Of a stretch of DNA of 22,163 nucleotides, positions 14,499-22,025 are shown one piece after another. A program made the translations under genes and the position numbers. The stretch spans positions 1 to 22,163 of the IMG/VR virus record IMGVR_UViG_3300042924_003932. One strand, given 5' to 3'. The stretch's first letter is position 1; each line of letters starts with the position of its first letter. The notes beneath the pieces are model-generated. The model ran no database searches. It worked only from the letters and a program-made list of their open reading frames with translations, and had not been told where the DNA came from. This DNA comes from a virus.

Positions 14499-14560
14499 GA
14501 TTCAATTGTTTTCATTTGTTCATTAATTCCGATCTGCCCTTATTCTCGCTCATTAGTTAA

Positions 14561-17383
14561 TTATCTAATCATTACTGTTAATTCTAGGCTAAAGTAAGAG
14601 CCTGCTGATGTTGAAATTATAATATTTGTTCCAGACCCACTTACACCACTAAGTGTGGCTATTGTAGTTGCGTTAGGACCATATGCTGCGCCACTCCAAT
14701 TTCCACTTGTATCTCTTGATATATAAAATTCTCTAGCCTCTGAACCGCCTCCTGACCCTGTTAATCCACAATATTTTGCAAAAACAGCCCACGAATTACC
14801 TGTGACAAGACCCATTAATGGAAATTCTGTTGGTAAGTTTATTGTTGTTGAAGAAGTAGGTCCATATATTAAAACTTTAGTACCGTGATAACTAGGTTCA
14901 TGTGTTAATGTCGGTATATGAGCAGTTCCATTTACTCGTAGTTTTGTTCCATTGTCCGATGTCGTTCCAATCAAGACGTTACCTCTATTAAAAGCATATA
15001 CACTTGATTCAAATTGTAAAGGAGTATAAAGAGAAGTAGAACGGTTATATGTAATTACTTCAGTAATTTGACTACCTATTTGTGTAAATTCAATTCCATC
15101 AGCTCCACCATTTGATATAACAAGTTGTCTTTCAGGGGTAGCTGTCCCAATACCTACTTGCCCTGTATTACGAATAATCATCCTATCTACTGAATTAGTA
15201 CTAAAATATATTGGATGACTTGAAAGTGTTGCAAGATATAATCCCTCCCCTGTTGTAGCAATATTATATGAACTTATATCCAATCTTCTTGCAGAGTTAG
15301 CTTGACCAACACTTATTGCTGTAGTAGTTCCTGCTGTTATAAATCTAGCTAAACCGCTTGCAGTAGAACTGCCTACACCACTTGCAGAAATAACATCTAA
15401 ACTTAAAGCCTTAACACTACTTGAAAAGGTAGCTGCGCCTGTGGAGGCTAGGGTGAGGGCTGATACATAATTAATTGCAAAATTTATCCCTGAACCTGTT
15501 GGTGTATTTAAATACAAACCAGCACCACCATCTGAACCAATCCATCTTTGAGAACCTAAACCAATAGATGTACCTGTGAAAATATTAGGGCCACTCCATG
15601 TAGCACTTGTCCCGTTCAAAGCACCTGTCAAAGTTCCACCTGTCAAAGGCAGGTAACCTGATAGGTCACTAGTTAACGCCATTGTACCTGAAGCATCAGG
15701 AATAACTATAAATTTATTAGTTGATGCATTTGAAGTAATATCGTGATATTGAGTAGAAGGTGCGCTATTATATACTCTAATTTTGGGAATAATTAATTTT
15801 CCATCTGACCCATCAATTGCAGTTGGGCTACCTGCTCCAAACGATGCAGTTCCTGTATGAGAAGTTGTAGAACTAAAATTAGCACTTGCACCAGTTAAAG
15901 TTCCACTAAACCTTACTGTTCCGTTGACATCAAGTTTATAGCTAGCATCAGCTGGGCTTGTACTAATTACTACGTTTCCGTTTTCAAATACCTTTAATTT
16001 CTCGGAATAGGTTGTGCCTGTATAAATTGATAAAGTTTGCCCTTGAATAGTTAAAGGTCTAGGACCAGTTCCAGCTAAAGAAAGAATGCTTTGGTCATAA
16101 ATGTAAACTCCATTCTTAGTGTTGCCAATTAAAGAGGAGCCACTAAACAAACCAACCCCATTAACCTCTAAAGTTGTGGCTGGAGTTGCTGTATTTATTC
16201 CAACATTTGTTCCATTGTCAAAGACTTGACTATTACCAATTGTTGTTGCTCCTGTAAACTTTGACAAGTAATTAGTCGTACCGCTTCCTGTTATTATTTG
16301 AGGAATGATGGCACTTGTATAGTTCAATACAGTGACAGTATCTCCTGCCAATAGTCCTATTCCTAAAACTACTGTTGTACCATCTGTAGCTGTATAATCT
16401 GTAGGAAGATATCTTACACCATTTACATATACATCTATTAGTCCAACTGTATAACCACCTGAAATAGTAAATGTAGTTTGTGATGCTGTTGCTACAAAAT
16501 TGTTTTCAATTCTTGATGATGTACCTGCTAAACCACTCGTACCGCTAGTTCCATTTACACCTGATGTTCCTGATGTTCCTGAAGTCCCAGTAGTACCACT
16601 CGTGCCTGATGTACCATTAATTCCAGAAGTACCCGAAGTGCCAGTGGTACCGCTAGTACCAGAAGTACCACTTGTACCATTGATTCCTGAAGTACCACTT
16701 GTACCATTAACTCCACTAGTACCACTTGTCCCACTAGTTCCTGAAGTGCCATTCACTCCAGAGGTTCCAGATGTACCTGTAGTTCCACTAGTACCAGAGG
16801 TCCCTGTAGTACCGCTAGTTCCTGAAGTGCCATCCGTACCGCTAGTTCCCGAACTTCCATCAGCACCAGAAGAGCCAGAGGTTCCTGTAGTTCCAGAAGT
16901 ACCCGAACTACCAGATGTTCCGCTAGTACCATCTGTACCACTCGTTCCAGATGTACCACTTGAACCTGAAGTACCACTGGTTCCAGTTGTTCCTGATGTT
17001 CCGCTTGTACCTGTTGTGCCAGAAGTACCGCTTGTACCATTTGAACCAGAGCTACCACTAGAACCTGTTCCTCCTGATGTACCACTAGTACCACTAGTAC
17101 CTGTTGTTCCGCTTGTACCACTGGTTCCAGAAGTTCCGTTTGTTCCACTACTACCAGAAGAACCTGTAGTTCCTGGAACACCAGAAATTACAACATCCCA
17201 ATTACAATACACACCACTACCAATGAATGTACTTGGAGTAAAAGTCAATTCACCAGTAGCAGGATTATAAGAAACTACTTGACCTACAATGTAATTGCTG
17301 TTGTCAGCAATCAATTGTATGAATTGGCCAGCAATAAATGATAATCCTGTATTAGTTGTTATTGTTATGTTAGAGTATGGCAT
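14561..17383 (-). CDS. Large collagen-like tail fibre, probable receptor-binding fibre
   Basis: A 940-aa protein. Residues 1-68 are a beta-rich module (ITITTNTGLSFIAGQFIQL, then VVSYNPATGELTF) also found in the middle of the 761-aa fibre just before its second collagen tract. Residues about 71-286 are Gly-Thr-Ser-type triplets, a collagen-like rod of roughly 70 triplets. After this comes a module with VYVNGVRYLPTDYTATDGTT, then beta repeats of the form NVGI.TATP...L.V.G shared with the S74 fibre. The C-terminal 80 residues are Gly/Ser-rich (WAVFAKYCGLTGSGGG, then YISRDTSGNWSGAAYG) with no S74 domain, and could hold the receptor-binding tip. ATG at 17383 follows an AT-only 18-base inverted repeat (17385-17402). 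The fibre role is well supported; the receptor is unknown. Confidence 0.85.
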   Translation of the reverse strand: MPYSNITITTNTGLSFIAGQFIQLIADNSNYIVGQVVSYNPATGELTFTPSTFIGSGVYCNWDVVISGVPGTTGSSGSSGTNGTSGTSGTSGTTGTSGTSGTSGGTGSSGSSGSNGTSGTSGTTGTSGTSGTTGTSGTSGSSGTSGTSGTDGTSGTSGSSGTSGTTGTSGSSGADGSSGTSGTDGTSGTSGTTGTSGTSGTTGTSGTSGVNGTSGTSGTSGTSGVNGTSGTSGINGTSGTSGTSGTTGTSGTSGINGTSGTSGTTGTSGTSGTSGVNGTSGTSGLAGTSSRIENNFVATASQTTFTISGGYTVGLIDVYVNGVRYLPTDYTATDGTTVVLGIGLLAGDTVTVLNYTSAIIPQIITGSGTTNYLSKFTGATTIGNSQVFDNGTNVGINTATPATTLEVNGVGLFSGSSLIGNTKNGVYIYDQSILSLAGTGPRPLTIQGQTLSIYTGTTYSEKLKVFENGNVVISTSPADASYKLDVNGTVRFSGTLTGASANFSSTTSHTGTASFGAGSPTAIDGSDGKLIIPKIRVYNSAPSTQYHDITSNASTNKFIVIPDASGTMALTSDLSGYLPLTGGTLTGALNGTSATWSGPNIFTGTSIGLGSQRWIGSDGGAGLYLNTPTGSGINFAINYVSALTLASTGAATFSSSVKALSLDVISASGVGSSTASGLARFITAGTTTAISVGQANSARRLDISSYNIATTGEGLYLATLSSHPIYFSTNSVDRMIIRNTGQVGIGTATPERQLVISNGGADGIEFTQIGSQITEVITYNRSTSLYTPLQFESSVYAFNRGNVLIGTTSDNGTKLRVNGTAHIPTLTHEPSYHGTKVLIYGPTSSTTINLPTEFPLMGLVTGNSWAVFAKYCGLTGSGGGSEAREFYISRDTSGNWSGAAYGPNATTIATLSGVSGSGTNIIISTSAGSYFSLELTVMIR
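16525..17173 (-). repeat. Collagen-like Gly-[Thr/Ser]-[Thr/Ser] tract of the 940-aa fibre
   Basis: About 216 residues are built almost wholly of triplets Gly-Thr-Ser, Gly-Thr-Thr and Gly-Ser-Ser, with occasional Asn, Asp, Val, Ala or Ile in the X position. Gly falls at every third residue without a break. Codons for the same residues vary from unit to unit, so the DNA is far less repetitive than the protein. Prolines are nearly absent. Confidence 0.85.
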
Positions 17384-17427
17384 TTTAAAATTAATATTTT
17401 AAGTTTTTAGATGGCTAACGCAATCAC

Positions 17428-19713
17428 TTAACAATTTAAAATCTGAGTTATAAATCCACTATTATCAACTAGAATCACTTGGCCAGAGCCAGAAGATGCA
17501 ACACTCTTATACCATTTAGTATTACCAGCAAGAACAGTGGATAAGCCAATATTAGTATAAATTATCTTACCATTATTGAATGCATCTTGTAATGTAGACG
17601 GGCAACCGCCTGCGCTAGAGAAGTATGCAATTAATGGTGTTCCAGTTCCGTTACAAGCATCAGTAGAAGTATTCCAACCCTGAGTTCCTGGAGACTGTGA
17701 TCCATCAAAGTATATTGTTAAAGAACAAGTTGCAGATGTAGTAGTGGTTGTAGTAGTTGGAACTCCAGTTGTTGTTGTAGTGGTTGTAGTTGACGAATCT
17801 GTTGTAGTAGTTGTTGTCGTAGGCGATCCTGTAGTTGTTGTGGTAGTGGTAGGTATTCCTGTTGTGGTAGTTGTAGTTGTTGTACTACCATTTAATGGTA
17901 AAGTTATACAATTTAAACTTTCACCATAAAATAAAGATGATATACCACTTGTTCCTGATGTACCTGATGAACCAGATGTACCAGAGGTTCCACTAGTACC
18001 TGTTGTACCTGAGGTTCCAGTACTACCTGAAGTACCACTGGTACCTGATGTTCCTGTAGTACCGCTTGTACCAGTAGTGCCACTAGTTCCACTTGTACCA
18101 GAAGTTCCTGTTGTACCAGAGCTTCCCGAGGTACCGCTTGTACCTGAACTGCCGCTTGTTCCTGACGTTCCAGATGTACCGCTTGTTCCAGATGTACCCG
18201 TAGTACCAGAAGTACCAGAAGTACCAGAAGTACCAGTAGTACCGCTTGTACCTGTTGTTCCGCTTGTACCCGTTGTACCGCTTGTACCATTTATTCCACT
18301 AGTTCCACTAGTTCCGCTTGAACCATCGCCTCCACTAGCACCATCTAAATTAACAATCCAAGAAGTGTAAGTGCCACCACCCACTGTTCGTGTAGGGGAA
18401 CCAAATGTAAGAGAGCCTGTATTAGAATCATAAGATATTACTTCACACTCTTGGAAATTAGAAGTGTCATAAACAATAATGATTGATTGTGCAGCAGTAT
18501 ATGCTAAACCTGTACCTACAGTTATTGTACCGCTGTTTCCTAAAGTGAAAGAAGACGTAGAAGTTGTTCTATATCTATCTCCAGAAATACCACTAGTTCC
18601 ACTAGTTCCAGATGTACCCGTAGTACCACTGGTGCCCGTTGTACCGCTAGTCCCAGAACTACCACTCGTTCCTGTGGTCCCACTTGTTCCTGTAGTCCCA
18701 CTTGTACCGCTAGTGCCTGTAGTACCAGAAGTACCTGAGGTTCCCGTTGTACCAGAGGTGCCAGATGTTCCACTGGTTCCACTTGTTCCAGCAGTACCAG
18801 AAGTGCTAATTGGAGCAGTGCCTAACGATCCATCACCTTTGATGTATTGTAAAGCTGTTCCAATTGCTGATATACCAATAATACCAGAAGTGGTGATTGG
18901 ACTATTTGAAACAGCAAATGCTGGAGGAACACTTATTCCTACAGAAGAAACTGTTCCTGGTGTGTATCCTAATATAGATATAATGTCACCAGCTGTAATG
19001 GGGGATGCTGCTGTAACCAGTCCTTTTGAGTTTACAGCAAACTTTAATGGTGTTACACCTACGTATGGATTAGGATTGACATTCTGTAATGTCAATGTTA
19101 TTGTTGATTGTGTAAATCCTGTTCCTAGTACATCACCTATGAAGGTGATTGATTGTGGAGCTGTTACCAATGGTGTTGTTGTAAGACTAGTAACTAGTCC
19201 CTTAGCATTCACTGTAACTACAGGGATTAAAGATCCTGCTCCAAAAGTTCCTGGATTTGAATTAACAGTGCTTAGCGTGAAAGCTACAGCACCTGGTCCT
19301 GTGGCTACACCATCACCAGAAAGAGCTGTGATGTAGTTTCCTGGAGGTTGGAAAGATGAGCTATCTAGTGTACCATCACCTTTAACAAATTGAGAGGATG
19401 TACCACCTGTTGTTATGTGCTTTGCAGCCTGAACATTACCTTGTAGTGTCAAGGTGTAATTACCAAGAATGGTTGTGTTTTGTATTAAACTACCACCTAA
19501 TTGTACTGGTTGACTTAATCCTGATTGAATTAAACCATTGTTGAAGATGTAACCCATCTGAGCATTTGTGAATGCTTGGTTTATCTTCTGTAGAGCAGTT
19601 TGTAAACTATCATTTGTATTTACACCAATGTACAATAAATTCTCACCCTCGTAAAAAACGCAAGAGGATGATAATAAAAGAGGACATGGTTCAGCTCCAC
19701 ATATAACGCTCAT
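17428..19713 (-). CDS. Modular collagen-like tail fibre with Thr linker and C-terminal Cys module
   Basis: A 761-aa protein with at least seven modules. (1) Cys-containing N-terminus and helical module, residues 5-52 (Cys5, Cys10, Cys18, then YEGENLLYIGVNTNDSLQTA and LQKI), shared with the two proteins upstream. (2) Fibre repeats about 105-300 with VNAKGLVTS, VNSKGLVTAASPI and KGDG. (3) Collagen-like tract about 304-376. (4) Beta module about 378-461, shared with the N-terminus of the 940-aa fibre. (5) Second collagen-like tract about 463-591. (6) Thr linker 610-662, built of five T7-8 runs separated by GIP, GSP, DSS and GVP. (7) Cys-bounded domain 663-761 (CSLTIYFDG ... ITQILNC), similar to the end of the 171-aa protein at 20009-20524. 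It is most likely a trimeric side fibre attached by its N-terminus. Confidence 0.85.
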   Translation of the reverse strand: MSVICGAEPCPLLLSSSCVFYEGENLLYIGVNTNDSLQTALQKINQAFTNAQMGYIFNNGLIQSGLSQPVQLGGSLIQNTTILGNYTLTLQGNVQAAKHITTGGTSSQFVKGDGTLDSSSFQPPGNYITALSGDGVATGPGAVAFTLSTVNSNPGTFGAGSLIPVVTVNAKGLVTSLTTTPLVTAPQSITFIGDVLGTGFTQSTITLTLQNVNPNPYVGVTPLKFAVNSKGLVTAASPITAGDIISILGYTPGTVSSVGISVPPAFAVSNSPITTSGIIGISAIGTALQYIKGDGSLGTAPISTSGTAGTSGTSGTSGTSGTTGTSGTSGTTGTSGTSGTTGTSGTTGTSGSSGTSGTTGTSGTTGTSGTSGTSGISGDRYRTTSTSSFTLGNSGTITVGTGLAYTAAQSIIIVYDTSNFQECEVISYDSNTGSLTFGSPTRTVGGGTYTSWIVNLDGASGGDGSSGTSGTSGINGTSGTTGTSGTTGTSGTTGTSGTSGTSGTTGTSGTSGTSGTSGTSGSSGTSGTSGSSGTTGTSGTSGTSGTTGTSGTTGTSGTSGTSGSTGTSGTTGTSGTSGTSGSSGTSGTSGISSLFYGESLNCITLPLNGSTTTTTTTTGIPTTTTTTTGSPTTTTTTTDSSTTTTTTTTGVPTTTTTTTSATCSLTIYFDGSQSPGTQGWNTSTDACNGTGTPLIAYFSSAGGCPSTLQDAFNNGKIIYTNIGLSTVLAGNTKWYKSVASSGSGQVILVDNSGFITQILNC
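17728..17886 (-). repeat. Thr-run linker (T7/T8 units) in the 761-aa fibre
   Basis: Residues 610-662 contain runs of 8, 7, 7, 8 and 7 threonines separated by three-residue spacers (GIP, GSP, DSS, GVP). The last three runs of the linker in the 1689-aa protein have the same T7-x-x-P build. Thr codons within each run are mixed, so run length is not simply a microsatellite. Confidence 0.85.
17943..18325 (-). repeat. Second collagen-like tract of the 761-aa fibre
   Basis: About 128 residues of uninterrupted Gly-x-y triplets with Thr or Ser at nearly every x and y position. The DNA contains a short near-perfect tandem array of a 9-base unit at about 18203-18245, the most repetitive DNA in the tract. 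Confidence 0.85.
18586..18805 (-). repeat. First collagen-like tract of the 761-aa fibre
   Basis: About 73 residues of Gly-Thr-Ser/Gly-Thr-Thr triplets lying between the fibre-repeat region and the module shared with the 940-aa fibre. Confidence 0.85.
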
Positions 19714-19741
19714 AGCTTGACTTTTTAAAATTTTCTATTCA

Positions 19742-19990
19742 TTACAGTGGTGCTGTAGTGGTAGTAGTGGTGGTAGCACTTACAGCTACATCAATAAAGT
19801 TTGTGCACACTCCTATACTAATTATTCTTACAGTGGTTGTACCAGCTGGAACAGTTGCAGCATATCCTGCTAACAAAGTTGCTTTTGCAATATTTACAGC
19901 AAATGCAGATACAAATCCATCAGCATTTGAATAAAGGTTGAATGGTCCTGCGTCTGCTCCAGCTGATGTAAGAGTTATAAATACAAACAT
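19742..19990 (-). CDS. Small single-module decoration protein ending in seven Thr
   Basis: An 82-aa protein made of one beta-rich module (FITLTSAGADAGPFNLYSNA at 4-23, later VRIISIGVCTNFIDV) followed by exactly seven Thr, then Ala-Pro-Leu and a stop. It is a close paralogue of residues 1-80 of the 152-aa protein at 3912-4370. The DNA is also alike: a 19-base string (CTACATCAATAAAGTTTGT on the plus strand) is identical at 19786-19804 and 4163-4181. A diverged third copy starts the 288-aa protein at 3044-3910. The gene lies between two appendage genes, with gaps of 18 and 28 bases. Function is unknown; a capsid or tail decoration is the simplest reading. The Thr run ending in a stop suggests either a loss of a distal domain or a minimal display unit. 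Confidence 0.75.
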   Translation of the reverse strand: MFVFITLTSAGADAGPFNLYSNADGFVSAFAVNIAKATLLAGYAATVPAGTTTVRIISIGVCTNFIDVAVSATTTTTTTAPL

Positions 19991-20008
19991 GCACTTTTAA
20001 TTTAATGG

Positions 20009-20524
20009 TTAGCAAGAAGTTGCTGCACTCAGCACTCCTCCACTTGATAATGTCCACTTAGTACTTAAATTGGTTATGTAAATATAACCACTGTAAGTAG
20101 TTGTTAAAGCAGTGTTGGTGTATAAAACTACACCATTTGCTAGTACAGGAACAGATGTATACAATATAGGCAGTAGTATAGCTGACGTACATGGATTTGC
20201 AATATTTGCTAATCCTCCTAAATACCAAGAATAATATCCAGGTCCTGTAGTTGTTGTACTAGTTGTACTAGTAGTTGGAGCACCTGATGTACTAGTTGTT
20301 GTAGTTAAAGGTGGTGTTGGAGATATCTGTGCTTCTATAAGAGCAATTGCATTGTCAATCTTCTGCAACACGACTGTAAGGTCATCACAACTTTGTATTC
20401 CTGTTCCTGCTAGGTTTGGACCTACATATTTAACATTTTCAGAAGATACAAAATTACATTGATCACCGCTGCAACCACATGGACCTAAAGATCCGCATCC
20501 TGGGCAATTAGTATTGAATGGCAT
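20009..20524 (-). CDS. Cys-rich N-terminal module, Thr linker and C-terminal Cys module protein
   Basis: A 171-aa protein if started at ATG 20524, four bases after the preceding stop. An in-frame ATG at 20557 would overlap that gene by 29 bases and add 11 residues out of line with the Cys pattern of neighbouring N-termini, so I prefer 20524. The N-terminus is Cys-dense (Cys7, 10, 16, 18, 23). A helical module follows (YVGPNLAGTGIQSCDDLTVV then LQKIDNAIALIEAQI) shared with the 761-aa and 364-aa proteins. A Thr/Ser linker at 74-93 connects to a C-terminal domain (96-171) containing GVVLYTNTALTT and TKW, ending in Cys, as in the 761-aa fibre. It looks like a short version of that fibre without the collagen rods, perhaps a minor tail-tip spike. 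Confidence 0.75.
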   Translation of the reverse strand: MPFNTNCPGCGSLGPCGCSGDQCNFVSSENVKYVGPNLAGTGIQSCDDLTVVLQKIDNAIALIEAQISPTPPLTTTTSTSGAPTTSTTSTTTTGPGYYSWYLGGLANIANPCTSAILLPILYTSVPVLANGVVLYTNTALTTTYSGYIYITNLSTKWTLSSGGVLSAATSC

Positions 20525-20528
20525 AGTT

Positions 20529-21623
20529 TTATGGGATGTACATGATGTAATATGCACCTATTGTAGGTTGGATGTTATTATGACTTAATCCTCCACCTGT
20601 CGATGAATTTGTAACACTAACTATTATTCCTGTTTTGTTGTTATTTGTAATAGTCGAAAGTGTTTTAGGAAGTGTCATGTCCAACAATGTACCAGACACA
20701 CCACTTTCATTTTGATCAGCTTGACCTTTTTTGTAAGCTAATGTATGATCATGCCCAGGATCTACAATACTGGTTGTTGCTATGTGGGTGTGAGAAGGGA
20801 TTTGAGTAGCTGATAAGGTCACATTATTCAAACCTGCTAAACCAAATAGTGAATAACTTGGATTACCTGCTGTAGATGGATTAACTATAGAACTCATTGG
20901 TATACTTCCAGCCATACTTCCATCTGTAGTTCCTACAGCAACACGTCCTCTCTTGTCTGGTGTACCATTGCTTCCATTACACAAAAACACATCTATGAAT
21001 TGTCCAGTACCTGCTCCTGTAACATCAAAACCTGTAAGAGGACCATAGTACTCATAAGCAATGTATGGTACCATGTTGTTCTTGTACAAGTTAGATGGAG
21101 CAATACTATTCAAATAAGCTTGAATAAGAGCATTTAAGTCAGCCAGCTTAACATAGTTTGTATCAACGTCAATTTCTAGTGCTGTTAAATCAACAGCTGT
21201 TGCACAGAGCTTGTTAATAGCTGCTTGAAGAATGTCATGTGTATCAGATGATGATGTTACACCTGTAAGACATCCAATTGTGTAATTGGCATTGAGGGTG
21301 GTGAGTGTTGATTCAATTGCTGTAACACTGGTTTTTAAAGAGCAAATTGATCGAATCAATGCTGATATAACATCATTAAGTGTTATTTCACCAGACACTG
21401 GAAGAAAGCCACTCACCAATGCGCAAAGATCAGCTGGATTGATAACAGGAATAATCCCATTACCAGTAGACAGATCTATTATGAATGTTGCAATTTGTAA
21501 TTCAACATTAGCAAGAGTGTCGCCATTTGAAATACCAAGGGCAGGAATATTAAATCCTGTATATCTTACGCACTGATCAGATATGATTTCTGTGCATCCG
21601 TTAAAGCAATTAGAGCAGCTCAT
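20529..21623 (-). CDS. Tail-collar-like short fibre or baseplate protein
   Basis: A 364-aa protein. The N-terminus has paired cysteines (MSCSNCFNGC). There follow three related helical segments: about 33-51 (NGDTLANVELQIATFII), 82-106 (LNDVISALIRSICSLKTSV) and 126-150 (SDTHDILQAAINKLCATAV). These resemble the single copies in the 171-aa and 761-aa proteins. The C-terminal half matches the phage tail-collar pattern: VFLCNGSNGTPDKRGRVAVG (212-231), the His pairs SHTH (277-280) and GHDH (290-293), and SHNNIQPTIGAYYIMYI at 347-363. In T4 gp12-type fibres such His pairs bind metal in a trimeric knot at the receptor-binding tip. It abuts the 88-aa gene with no gap. It is probably a short tail fibre or central tip protein. 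Confidence 0.85.
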   Translation of the reverse strand: MSCSNCFNGCTEIISDQCVRYTGFNIPALGISNGDTLANVELQIATFIIDLSTGNGIIPVINPADLCALVSGFLPVSGEITLNDVISALIRSICSLKTSVTAIESTLTTLNANYTIGCLTGVTSSSDTHDILQAAINKLCATAVDLTALEIDVDTNYVKLADLNALIQAYLNSIAPSNLYKNNMVPYIAYEYYGPLTGFDVTGAGTGQFIDVFLCNGSNGTPDKRGRVAVGTTDGSMAGSIPMSSIVNPSTAGNPSYSLFGLAGLNNVTLSATQIPSHTHIATTSIVDPGHDHTLAYKKGQADQNESGVSGTLLDMTLPKTLSTITNNNKTGIIVSVTNSSTGGGLSHNNIQPTIGAYYIMYIP

Positions 21624-21890
21624 TTATTTATATTTTAGAAGTTTTACTTTACTAGCTATTTGACATACGCTAAATTGACTAGCGTAATCTGGGTTACAAT
21701 ACTTATATGTTAAGATTCTTCTATAGTTTAGAAGATCTATCATTGTTGTATATGGAATAGGCATATTCAATGCGAATACAGTGTTGTTGTAAAGATTCTT
21801 TGCAACTTCTGTAATCTTGCATTCAATATCGCCTAATAATGTTGGAATATCAACACATTCAGGACAAGATGTTAATCTAGGTTGTAACAT
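21624..21890 (-). CDS. Small conserved-looking protein of unknown function
   Basis: An 88-aa protein that I cannot assign. Residues 9-12 hold a CPEC pair. A helical segment follows (LLGDIECKITEVAKNLYNN), then a second (TTMIDLLNYRRILTYKYCNP), and a basic end (ASKVKLLKYK). There is no signal peptide or membrane helix. Its stop codon is immediately followed by the start of the collar-like protein, and it begins 5 bases after the zinc-ribbon gene, so it belongs to the same operon. It may be an adaptor for the tail tip, but only position supports this. Confidence 0.7.
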   Translation of the reverse strand: MLQPRLTSCPECVDIPTLLGDIECKITEVAKNLYNNTVFALNMPIPYTTMIDLLNYRRILTYKYCNPDYASQFSVCQIASKVKLLKYK

Positions 21891-21895
21891 ATCTT

Positions 21896-22024
21896 TTAGT
21901 TTTTATCTGATGGTGGAGCAACTGTAATCTCATCCTTTTTCTTCTGTGCACAATATGCACACATTCCATTTTTCAGATTGCATCCACATCCAACACTTGC
22001 TCCGCAGTTTGAACACTTTGCCAT
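21896..22024 (-). CDS. 42-aa zinc-ribbon-like protein
   Basis: A short ORF with ATG at 22024, one base after the stop of the gene before it. It reads MAKCSNCGASVGCGCN at residues 1-16, then MCAYC at 21-25, then a run of lysines and an acidic/Pro tail ending in Lys-Asn. Cys4/Cys7, Cys13/Cys15 and Cys22/Cys25 give C-x2-C, C-x-C and C-x2-C pairs, enough for one zinc site. Tight spacing on both sides and the ordered cysteines argue that it is real despite its length. It could be a small structural or regulatory protein; nothing indicates which. Confidence 0.7.
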   Translation of the reverse strand: MAKCSNCGASVGCGCNLKNGMCAYCAQKKKDEITVAPPSDKN

Positions 22025-22025
22025 A

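Noticed and set aside
14499-14560. Terminator or promoter in the 62-base gap before the S74 fibre
   Set aside because: I found no stem followed by T residues and no TAnnTTTG box, so read-through transcription is assumed.
16753-17181. Minus-strand Leu/Gln/Val-rich frames inside the fibre, also at 4498-4782 and 17913-18290
   Set aside because: They are out-of-frame readings of the Gly-Thr-Ser and Thr repeats, with low-complexity composition and no independent start signals.
16500-17270. Long plus-strand open frame coding for a Val-Pro-Leu-rich repeat protein
   Set aside because: It is the reverse complement of the Gly-Thr-Ser tract. Those codons cannot give a stop in that antisense frame, so the open frame is automatic. 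The same applies to plus-strand frames at 18077-18370 and 18479-19336.
17385-17402. AT-only inverted repeat before the 940-aa fibre gene as a terminator
   Set aside because: The stem has no G:C pair and sits directly before the start codon. It is more likely just an AT-rich leader.
16525-18805. Possible CRISPR-like or satellite array because of regular short repeats
   Set aside because: The repeats are in-frame codon triplets within fibre genes, with no spacer-repeat alternation or palindromic repeat unit.
20525-20557. Upstream ATG at 20557 for the 171-aa protein
   Set aside because: It would lie inside the preceding gene with a 29-base overlap. ATG 20524 gives a 4-base gap and an N-terminus like its neighbours.
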